A stretch of DNA of 64,000 nt, from NCBI RefSeq assembly GCF_900114215.1, contig NZ_FOSG01000016.1, forward strand, positions 62,001 to 126,000, read 5' to 3'. Below the pieces are notes generated by a model that was not told where the DNA came from, ran no database searches, and saw only the letters and a list, made by a program, of their open reading frames with translations. Both the position numbers and the translations under genes were made by a program. The stretch comes from Streptomyces mangrovi. GTDB taxonomy: Bacteria; Actinomycetota; Actinomycetes; Streptomycetales; Streptomycetaceae. This document shows, in pieces, positions 25,404 through 33,954 of this stretch. Within the stretch, counting starts at the first letter, position 1. Each line of letters opens with the position of its first letter.

Positions 25404-27548
25404 TCAGACGTCGATCCGGGAGCGGTCCAGCGTGGCCGCGGAGGTGGTGATGAACTCCTTGCGCGGCGCGACCTCGTTGCCCATCAGCAGGTCGAAGGTC
25501 TTCTCGGCGGCCTCCAGGTCGCTGATGTTGATGCGTCGCAGGGTGCGGTGGCGCGGATCCATCGTCGTCTCCGCGAGCTGGTCGGCGTCCATCTCCCCCA
25601 GGCCCTTGTACCGCTGGATGGAGTCCTTGAAGCGGATCCCCTTGCTCTGCAGCTCCAGCAGGGTCTGGCGCAGCTCGTTGTCGGAGTAGGTGTAGATGTA
25701 CTTCGCCCGGCCCCGACGGGGATTGATCAGCTCGATCCGGTGCAGCGGCGGCACCGCCGAGAAGACCCGGCCCTGCTCGACCATCGGCCTCATGTAGCGC
25801 TGGAAGAGCGTGAGCAGCAGACAGCGGATGTGCGCGCCGTCGACATCGGCGTCGGCCAGGAAGATGACCTTGCCGTAGCGGGCCTGGTCGATGTCGAACG
25901 TCCGGCCGGAGCCCGCCCCTATGACCTGGATGATCGCGCCGCACTCGGCGTTCTTCAGCATGTCGGAGACGGACGACTTCTGGACGTTGAGGATCTTGCC
26001 GCGGATCGGCAGCAGCGCCTGGAACTCGGAGTTCCGGGCGAGCTTGGCGGTGCCGAGCGCCGAGTCGCCCTCGACGATGAACAGCTCACTGCGCTCGACG
26101 TCGTCGCTGCGGCAGTCGGCGAGCTTGGCCGGCAGGGCGGAGGACTCCAGCGCGGTCTTGCGGCGCTGGGCCTCCTTGTGCTGGCGGGCGGCGATGCGGG
26201 TGCGGGCCGCGGCCACGGCCTTCTCCAGCACCGAGCGGGCCTGCTGCCTGGCGTCGCGCTTGGTGGAGGTCAAGAACGCCTTGAGCTCCCTGGAGACCAC
26301 CTGGGCGACGATCCGGGAGGCGGCCGAGGTGCCCAGCACCTCCTTGGTCTGCCCCTCGAACTGCGGCTCGGCCAGCCGCACGGTGACGACCGCCGTCATG
26401 CCCTCCAGTGCATCGTCCTTGACGATGTCGTCCTCGGCGACGCGCAGCAGCTTGGCGGAGCGCAGCACCTCGTTCACCGTGCGGGTGACGGCGCGCTCGA
26501 AGCCGGCGACGTGGGTGCCGCCCTTGGGGGTGGCGATGATGTTGACGAACGACCTGACCGTGGTGTCGTACCCCGTCCCCCAGCGCAGCGCGACGTCCAC
26601 GCCCAGCTCGCGGGTGACCTCGGTGGGGATCATGTGGCCGCGCTCGTCCAGGACGGGGACGGTCTCCTTGAAGGTGCCCTGGCCCGTCAGCCGCAGCACG
26701 TCGCACAGCGGCCGGTCCGGGGCGAGGTACTCGCAGAACTCGCTGATGCCGCCGTCGTAGCGGAAGACCTCCTTCACGGGCGGTGCGCCGTCGATCCCGC
26801 GCTCGTCGCGGACGACGATCGTCAGACCGGGCACCAGGAAGGCGGTCTGGCGGGCGCGTGCGTGCAGGTTCTCCAGGGAGAGCCGGGCGTCCTTGAGGAA
26901 GATCTGGCGGTCGGCCCAGTACCGCACCCGGGTGCCGGTGCGGGCCTTGGGGATCTTCCTGCTCTTGCGCAGGCCGCTCGTCGGGTCGAAGGGGGCGTCC
27001 GGACCGGACTCGGTGAAGATGCCCGGAACACCGCGCCGGAAGCTGACGGAGTGCGTGCGGCCGTCACGGTCGACCTCGACGTCGAGGCGGGCGGACAGGG
27101 CGTTGACGACGGACGCGCCGACACCGTGCAGACCGCCGGAGGCCGCGTACGATCCGCCGCCGAACTTTCCGCCGGCGTGCAGCTTGGTCATCACGACCTC
27201 GACACCCGACAGTCCCGTCTTGGGCTCGACGTCGACGGGGATGCCGCGGCCGTTGTCCTGCACCTCGACGGAGCCGTCCTCCCGGAGGATCACCTCGATG
27301 TGGTCGCAGTGCCCTCCGAGGGCCTCGTCGACCGAGTTGTCGATGATCTCCCAGAGGCAGTGCATCAGACCGCGGCTGTCGGTGGAGCCGATGTACATAC
27401 CGGGCCGTTTGCGCACCGCCTCCAGCCCCTCGAGGACGAGCAGGTGCCGCGCGGTGTAGTTGGAACCGTCACGGTCCGCGCCCGTGAGCAGGGCGGTGGA
27501 CGGCATGGGGTTTCCCCTGCCGGAGGCCAGGGGAGTCTCGGCGGTCAC
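25404..27548 (-). CDS. parE: DNA topoisomerase IV subunit B
   Basis: The ATPase subunit of topoisomerase IV. The 714-residue protein has the GHKL ATPase motifs EIIDNSVDEALGG and VQDNGRGIPVDV, with SGGLHGVGASVVNALS. The TOPRIM residues are in LFIVEGDSALG and LADADVDGAHIRCLLLTLF. The C-terminal segment contains QRYKGLGEMDADQL. Among GyrB/ParE paralogues, location next to hrdB and pairing with the nearby parC favour ParE. The GTG at 27548 follows GAGGAG; an internal ATG 14 codons later is also possible. The divergent 429-bp spacer upstream separates it from the DUF7455 gene. Confidence 0.93.
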   Translation of the reverse strand: MTAETPLASGRGNPMPSTALLTGADRDGSNYTARHLLVLEGLEAVRKRPGMYIGSTDSRGLMHCLWEIIDNSVDEALGGHCDHIEVILREDGSVEVQDNGRGIPVDVEPKTGLSGVEVVMTKLHAGGKFGGGSYAASGGLHGVGASVVNALSARLDVEVDRDGRTHSVSFRRGVPGIFTESGPDAPFDPTSGLRKSRKIPKARTGTRVRYWADRQIFLKDARLSLENLHARARQTAFLVPGLTIVVRDERGIDGAPPVKEVFRYDGGISEFCEYLAPDRPLCDVLRLTGQGTFKETVPVLDERGHMIPTEVTRELGVDVALRWGTGYDTTVRSFVNIIATPKGGTHVAGFERAVTRTVNEVLRSAKLLRVAEDDIVKDDALEGMTAVVTVRLAEPQFEGQTKEVLGTSAASRIVAQVVSRELKAFLTSTKRDARQQARSVLEKAVAAARTRIAARQHKEAQRRKTALESSALPAKLADCRSDDVERSELFIVEGDSALGTAKLARNSEFQALLPIRGKILNVQKSSVSDMLKNAECGAIIQVIGAGSGRTFDIDQARYGKVIFLADADVDGAHIRCLLLTLFQRYMRPMVEQGRVFSAVPPLHRIELINPRRGRAKYIYTYSDNELRQTLLELQSKGIRFKDSIQRYKGLGEMDADQLAETTMDPRHRTLRRINISDLEAAEKTFDLLMGNEVAPRKEFITTSAATLDRSRIDV

Positions 27549-27977
27549 GCGGTTCGCTCCTCGCTGAATTTCGCTGGGGATGGCTGTCTTGCGGGTCAGA
27601 GGGTACCGAGGCCATGAAGAGCCAAGGTGAAGCCACCCAGGAGAAGGCCCATGCTAAACCAGCGTCGACCAAGCGTTCGATAACTCGCCCGGGTGACGTG
27701 TACATCACGTTCCCTTCCGGGCATGAACCATCTAGGCTCCGGGCACGTCCTCTGGAACGACACCGGCGAGACCGGCGCCGGAGGAGACAACCGAACACAC
27801 AACACGAAGACGGCAAAGATCAACACATCTCTGTAATCGGCTCATTCGCCGCCAACCGGCAACATGTCAGCCACCTCACACAGAGATTTTCGAGGAAAAG
27901 CCACGAGCGGGAACGTTTTCGGCCTGGTTGGATGTTGACCCTGGTACGACAGCTCGTCGAGCTAGAGAAGAGGCGAC
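27549..27977. other. Divergent intergenic region between parE and the DUF7455 gene
   Basis: 429 bp, distinctly less G+C rich than the flanking genes and without a convincing coding frame. It must hold promoters for parE and the small zinc-ribbon gene. TTGACC near 27947 is a possible -35 element for the latter. I see no known operator. Confidence 0.45.
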
Positions 27978-28208
27978 GTGACTACTGTTCTGACCCCCGC
28001 GAGCCCGCTGACGGCCGCTGACCGCTGCGACCGCTGCGGCGCCCAGGCATACCTGCGTGTTGTGCTCGTCAGCGGTGGAGAGCTGCTGTTCTGCGCCCAC
28101 CACGGCCGCAAGTTCGAGCCGGAACTCAAGAAGATCGCTGCGGAGATACAGGACGAGACCGAACGGCTCAACGCCACCCCCGCGACGGCGGGTGACAGCG
28201 AGCACTGA
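27978..28208 (+). CDS. DUF7455 zinc-ribbon-like small protein
   Basis: A 76-residue conserved actinobacterial protein with two metal-binding pairs, DRCDRCGAQAYLR and LLFCAHHGRKFEP. It has no signal or membrane segment. Function is unknown. The GTG at 27978 follows GAAGAGG. It sits between parE and hrdB, and from memory this small gene is preserved there in other streptomycetes. A nearly perfect hairpin lies 65 bp after the stop codon. Confidence 0.8.
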   Translation: MTTVLTPASPLTAADRCDRCGAQAYLRVVLVSGGELLFCAHHGRKFEPELKKIAAEIQDETERLNATPATAGDSEH

Positions 28209-28272
28209 TCTGCCGACCGGCGGCAAACGCGTCCCCATCCGACGAGCTCGGACCGGCCCAGGGCCGGACGCC

Positions 28273-28307
28273 ACGGGCGGTCGCCCCCTCGCGGGGTGAC
28301 CGCCCGT
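28273..28307 (+). terminator. Hairpin terminator of the DUF7455 gene
   Basis: A 15-bp stem with one mismatch (28273-28287 and 28293-28307) and a 5-nt loop lies downstream of the small gene. Between it and the hrdB terminator (28308-28489) I see only a weak second hairpin. Confidence 0.65.
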
Positions 28308-28489
28308 CTGCCGTACCCGGGCACGGGCGGGCACGGCAGACGGTGACGGACCCCGGAGGCCGCACAGGCTCCCGCATGCCGGGAAACAGGCGCACGGAGC
28401 CTCCCTGAACGCACGATCGCCCCCCGCCTCACCCCAGGGTGAGCCATGCGGGCGGCTTCCGCATCCGGAGAGCCGCACACACCCGCGCG

Positions 28490-28549
28490 CCGCGCGGGCC
28501 GGAGGGCCGGAACCCCACCTGTGGGGTTCCGGCCCTCCGGCCCGCGCGG
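28490..28549. terminator. 28-bp perfect hairpin downstream of hrdB
   Basis: A 28-bp perfect inverted repeat (28490-28517 and 28522-28549) with a CCTG loop begins 18 bp after the hrdB stop codon. Confidence 0.88.
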
Positions 28550-28567
28550 ACGAACCTGGTGAACGGG

Positions 28568-30145
<1,578 letters not shown>

Positions 30146-30520
30146 GAACAACCTCTCGGAACGATGGAAACGGCTTCGGCCCCGCCCACGGAGGGATCCG
30201 GGACCTGCAAGCCCCGGCGGGGATGACCGGCGGCTCGGGTGGAGCGACGGAGGAACTACAGCGCCGGATGCGGCGTCCGTATTCCCCCGGTAGCTGCCAC
30301 CTCTTGAGTCATCGCGCTGCCACGCGAAGCGTTACGCCCAGCCGGAGTGTCCCGGGTCACACGACATAGGAGAACAGAAATACCCATACGGCGACTTATG
30401 GCCGGACCGTGCCCCGGGGCGGCAGACGCCGCGGGTGCGGGCGGACCCGCCGGAAGGACGTCGCCGGATCCCGCCGGGCGGGATCCGGCGACACCGCGCG
30501 GGTGCGGCCGGTACCGGACG
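30146..30520. other. hrdB promoter region
   Basis: 375 bp between whiH and hrdB, no gene. On the minus strand GGGAAT at 30281-30286 resembles a sigma-R -35 element; hrdB of S. coelicolor has such a second promoter. I could not place a matching GTT -10 at the usual 18-19 bp. An A+T-richer stretch near 30355-30405 may hold the main promoter. Confidence 0.4.
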
Positions 30521-31528
30521 TCAGTGTTCGCGGGGTGCCGGCACCACGTGGTCGGCGGCCCCACCCGCCGCCGGAGCCGCCGGAGAGGCCTGGGCCTCGG
30601 ACTGCGGGGCGGAAGCGCCCCCGGTGGAAGCGGCCGGAGCGGGAGCGCCGGGCGTCGCGGGGACGGCCGCCGCCTCGGAGGAGACCGTGAGCAACTGGCG
30701 CACCGCGTTCTCCGCGGCGGCCGCCTCCCCGGAGGCGACTGCTTCGGCGATCCTGCGGTGGTACGCCAGCGACGCCTCGGTGGGACGCTCGCATCCGGCG
30801 GCGGGGGCCCCGGAGACCTGGAGGGCCGCGCCGACGATGCCGGAGAGGTGCTCCAGCATCCGGTTGCCCGCGCCATGCAGGAGCAGGGCGTGGAACTCGG
30901 CATCGGCCCGGGAGAAGGTCAGGCTGTCGCCCTGGGCGAGCGTGTGGCCCATGATCTCGACCATGTCCGCAAGGCGCTGCTGCACCTCGTCGCGGCTGTG
31001 GTCCGCGGCGAGGCGGGCGGCCAGCGGCTCGATGGCCCAGCGCAGCTCGCACAGCTCGCGGCGCTGGTCGTCGCGCTGCGGGCCGAAGGCGCGCCACTCG
31101 ATGATGTCGGGGTCGAGAAGGTTCCAGTCGCTGACCGGACGGACCCGTGTTCCGACGTTGGGACGGGCGCTGACCAGGCCCTTGGCCTCGAGGACCCGGA
31201 GTGACTCGCGGACGACGGTACGCGACACCTCGAATCGCTGGCCGATCTCCTCCGGTACGAGGGGGCGGTCGGCCCCGAGGTCTCCGGAGACGATCATCTG
31301 CCCCAGTTGTTGTACGAGTTGGCCGTGCAGTCCACGCCCCCGGTTTCCGGCGGCACGTCGTCCGGCCCGGGCCATGTCCGCTTCGCCACCGTCCCACGCG
31401 GGGACGGTGGTGGCACGGGTCGCGCCGGTCGACTCGGCGTAGGCGTAACGGTCCGGCTCGCCCGAAGCCGTGAGGCCGGAGTCGGCGGAGCGAGCCGAGG
31501 TCATCATGGTGTGCGCAAGGGTAGTCAC
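30521..31528 (-). CDS. whiH: WhiH-type sporulation regulator (GntR/FadR family)
   Basis: WhiH controls aerial hypha septation in Streptomyces. The 335-residue protein has a disordered N-terminus of about 65 residues. The winged helix (66-132) contains GQLVQQLGQMIVSGDLGADR and VSRTVVRESLRVLEAKGLV, and an FCD-type helical domain spans about 160-290. The protein ends VVPAPREH, which I recall from S. coelicolor WhiH. Position directly beside hrdB supports the name. GTG 31528 (VTTLAHTMMTSARSAD) follows AAAGGA closely; ATG codons at residues 8-9 are alternatives. A CCGATAA box upstream suggests WhiG-directed transcription. Confidence 0.9.
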   Translation of the reverse strand: MTTLAHTMMTSARSADSGLTASGEPDRYAYAESTGATRATTVPAWDGGEADMARAGRRAAGNRGRGLHGQLVQQLGQMIVSGDLGADRPLVPEEIGQRFEVSRTVVRESLRVLEAKGLVSARPNVGTRVRPVSDWNLLDPDIIEWRAFGPQRDDQRRELCELRWAIEPLAARLAADHSRDEVQQRLADMVEIMGHTLAQGDSLTFSRADAEFHALLLHGAGNRMLEHLSGIVGAALQVSGAPAAGCERPTEASLAYHRRIAEAVASGEAAAAENAVRQLLTVSSEAAAVPATPGAPAPAASTGGASAPQSEAQASPAAPAAGGAADHVVPAPREH

Positions 31529-31620
31529 GCATCCTTTGTCGGCGGTGCTCCGGACGGCCTTGAGGGCTTTGGTGAAAAGCACACGAAAGGGTGATCAGTG
31601 GTCTCCTCGCGATTGACGCC

Positions 31621-31648
31621 TTATCGGAAAGAAACGGTCTTCCGACCG
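31621..31648 (-). promoter_or_regulatory. Possible sigma-WhiG -10 and adjacent inverted repeat upstream of whiH
   Basis: On the minus strand CCGATAA (31621-31627) matches the core of the WhiG/FliA -10 consensus GCCGATAA. Immediately upstream CGGTC-TTCC-GACCG (31635-31648) is a perfect inverted repeat. The usual TAAA -35 at N15 is not present. Known biology: whiH is a WhiG target in S. coelicolor. The inverted repeat might be a regulator site. Confidence 0.45.
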
Positions 31649-31798
31649 GGAATACGCGGCAGCCGGCACCAGCCTGCGGCGGAGCGGTACCGCCGAAGGC
31701 CCAGGATCCGCTGGTGAGAGGCGTGCCGGCTCCCCGGCGGGCCGACCGACGGCCCGAACGCCGGCCGGAGGGAGGCGGGGGTTCGGCCTCTCTCCCCC

Positions 31799-32566
31799 TC
31801 AGACTTCCGGGCGCAGCATCGGTGGATTCAGCACCGTGGCGCCACCGGCCCGGAACAACTGTGCGGGCCGACCACCCTGACGAGTCGTCGTACCGCCGGT
31901 GGGCACCAGGAAGCCCGGGGTGCCGGTGACCTTGCGGTGGAAGTTCCTCGGGTCGAGCGCGACGCCCCACACCGCTTCGTAGACCCGCCGCAGTTCTCCC
32001 ACGGTGAACTCCGGCGGGCAGAAGGCGGTGGCGAGCGAGGAGTACTCGATCTTCGATCGGGCCCGCTCCACTCCGTCCGCGAGGATCCTGGAGTGGTCGA
32101 AGGCCAGCGGAGCGGACTGCCCGCCGCTTCGGTCCGGGCCGTCCCCGGAAGGCGGCCCGGGAGGCAGCAGGGTGTCCACCGGCGCCCAGCGGACGCTGTC
32201 GGCGTCGCCACCGGCCGTGGGGGCGGGCAGGTCGGGGGCCAGCACCAGATGGGCGACGCTGACCACTCGCATCCGCGGGTCCCGCCCCGGATCGCCGTAG
32301 GTGGCGAGCTGTTCGAGATGGGCACCGGTGTGCCGGTCGTCCGGCCCCTGGACGTGCAGCCCGGTCTCCTCGGTGAGTTCGCGGGCGGCCGCGGCCCCGA
32401 GATCCTCGTCGATGCGCACGAAGCCCCCGGGCAGCGCCCACCGCCCCTGGTACGGAGGTTCGCCCCGGCGTACGACCAGCGCGCACAGGGCGTGCCTTCG
32501 CACGGTGAGCACGACCAGATCGACGGTGACGGCGAAGGGAGGGAAAGCCGACGGGTCGTAGGGCAT
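31799..32566 (-). CDS. NUDIX protein with C-terminal winged helix (NrtR-like regulator)
   Basis: A 255-residue fusion. The N-terminal NUDIX domain has an intact box at residues 48-70 (GGFVRIDEDLG through RELTEETGL). The C-terminal winged-helix-like domain (about 180-255) contains FTVGELRRVYEAVWG and DPRNFHRKVTGTPGFLVP. This layout is that of NrtR, which senses ADP-ribose to regulate NAD metabolism, and of some NUDIX hydrolases of the same fold. The intact box leaves open real hydrolase activity. The ATG at 32566 has no ribosome site but has TATGAT six bases upstream. A palindrome in the promoter suggests autoregulation. No NAD gene is adjacent. Confidence 0.8.
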   Translation of the reverse strand: MPYDPSAFPPFAVTVDLVVLTVRRHALCALVVRRGEPPYQGRWALPGGFVRIDEDLGAAAARELTEETGLHVQGPDDRHTGAHLEQLATYGDPGRDPRMRVVSVAHLVLAPDLPAPTAGGDADSVRWAPVDTLLPPGPPSGDGPDRSGGQSAPLAFDHSRILADGVERARSKIEYSSLATAFCPPEFTVGELRRVYEAVWGVALDPRNFHRKVTGTPGFLVPTGGTTTRQGGRPAQLFRAGGATVLNPPMLRPEV

Positions 32567-32572
32567 GACGTG

Positions 32573-32595
32573 ATCATAGTCGTCTGCCTGACGAT
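32573..32595 (-). promoter_or_regulatory. -10 box and palindromic operator of the NUDIX regulator gene
   Basis: On the minus strand TATGAT (complement of 32573-32578) lies six bases before the ATG. Next to it TCGTC-TGCCT-GACGA (32580-32594) forms a palindrome in the -10/-35 spacer. TGTTTA further upstream is a possible -35. The position suggests repression by the gene's own product, an inference. Confidence 0.5.
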
Positions 32596-32621
32596 AAACA
32601 GAGGCTTGCGCCGCTCCGCCC

Positions 32622-33791
32622 TCAGCCCTGGACCACCGCGGCACCGAGACCGCGCGCGGCCCGCTGCCTCCGCAGGCACTGCCTCAGTGGTTCGGGGTCG
32701 AGCCCGCTGTTGCACGCGCCGTGGAGCAGCCGCGCGAAGACGTACTCCGGATCCAGCTCCAGTGCCCGGCCCAGCGCCACGCGCGCGCCCGGCTCGTCCC
32801 CGCCGGACCAGGCGACCCATCCGGCCAGAGTGAGCGGGGCCGCGGCGTGCTCGGCGTAGGCCCCGACGCACCGCCTGGCCAGCGCCCTCCACAGCCGCAG
32901 CGCGGGGGCGGCATCCTCGCCCTCCATCCATTCCGCGGCCCAGTCCCGGGTGACCCGGTCCTGAAGACCGAGAATCACGGTGGCGGCCTCCTCATGAGTC
33001 AGGAGGCGGTCGTCCCGGGCGTCGGCCCCGGCCGCCGACGCGTTCCGGCCCGCCGCCGGCGCGTTCCGGTAGCGGTCGAGCAGCCGCCCGGTGAGCGCCA
33101 GGGTCTCGGCACGCACCGTCTCGCGGTCGGCCTCGCCCAGCATCCGGGGCACCAGGGCCGCGCCCGCGATGTCGAGGGCCCGCTCCTGCGGCCCGGCGGC
33201 CGGTGGGCCCAGTGGCGCGAGCCTGGCCGTCATCTCCTTCAAGGTGCCTTCCACCCGCAGTCCGGCGTACGCGGCCGCGGCCGCGATGGCAGAGGTGCCG
33301 GGGACGCCCAGCGGTGTGCCCTCCGCGGGGCAGCACCGGGTGTCGGGACAGCAGTACGACCAGTAGCGGCCACCGGAGACGCACAGCGCCTCGTACACCG
33401 GCATGTCCAGCGCCCCGCAGGCGGTCCGCAGCCGCTGGGCGAGGGGCCTGAGCCGTTCCATGACGGCCCGGCCGCTCTCGCCGTCGGCCGGATCCCGGCA
33501 CAGGAAGACGAGCGCCGCGTCAGGGCGGTCGCCTCGCGGGACGCCGCTGCCGCGCAGACAGTCGGCGAGCTGTTCGGCCAGCTCGGGCCATTCCCCTTCC
33601 GCGGCGGGAATGCCCACGCGGAGCCGGCCGCCGAAGCGGCCGCTCGGGCCGTGGAGACCGACCAGGACGACGGAGTCGTCGGGGTGGTAGCCGAGCAGGT
33701 AGGGGAGGGAGTCGACCAGCTCGGCCGGGCCGCGCAGGGTGACCTGGGCGGTGGTGGACGGCTGCCGGGGGGATTCGCTGTGCTGTGTCAT
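32622..33791 (-). CDS. DUF4192 family protein
   Basis: A 389-residue protein of the actinobacterial DUF4192 family, of unknown function. It opens with VTLRGPAELVDSLPYLLGYH and PDDSVVLVGL, the family signature, and has a cysteine cluster SYCCPDTRCCPAEGTPLGVP. The C-terminal half resembles a tetratricopeptide helix pair (AEHAAAPLTLAGWVAWSGGD, GRALELDPEYVFARLL). The ATG at 33791 is chosen to match the family start; there is little ribosome site. It lies 55 bp upstream of the NUDIX gene in the same direction and diverges from the helicase gene. Confidence 0.85.
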   Translation of the reverse strand: MTQHSESPRQPSTTAQVTLRGPAELVDSLPYLLGYHPDDSVVLVGLHGPSGRFGGRLRVGIPAAEGEWPELAEQLADCLRGSGVPRGDRPDAALVFLCRDPADGESGRAVMERLRPLAQRLRTACGALDMPVYEALCVSGGRYWSYCCPDTRCCPAEGTPLGVPGTSAIAAAAAYAGLRVEGTLKEMTARLAPLGPPAAGPQERALDIAGAALVPRMLGEADRETVRAETLALTGRLLDRYRNAPAAGRNASAAGADARDDRLLTHEEAATVILGLQDRVTRDWAAEWMEGEDAAPALRLWRALARRCVGAYAEHAAAPLTLAGWVAWSGGDEPGARVALGRALELDPEYVFARLLHGACNSGLDPEPLRQCLRRQRAARGLGAAVVQG

Positions 33792-33954
33792 GCCCTGACA
33801 GTGACGCGGACGGACGGGATGGCGTGCGGCTCCGTCCACAGGCGGCCTCAATAGGGATATTTGCCGATATTCTGGTGATCACATCAGCTGTATGATCCCC
33901 TGGTTGTCCACAGGCGGTTCGCACGGTGTCGGTGTCATCGGGTTGCATGGACAC

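Noticed and set aside
27680..27730. GTGACGTGTACATCACG as a palindromic operator
   Set aside because: Only the outer GTGA/TCAC pair and a few inner bases match; symmetry is too weak.
30281..30286. GGGAAT upstream of hrdB as a sigma-R promoter
   Set aside because: No GTT at 18-19 bp could be placed, so it is mentioned only as a possibility in the region entry.
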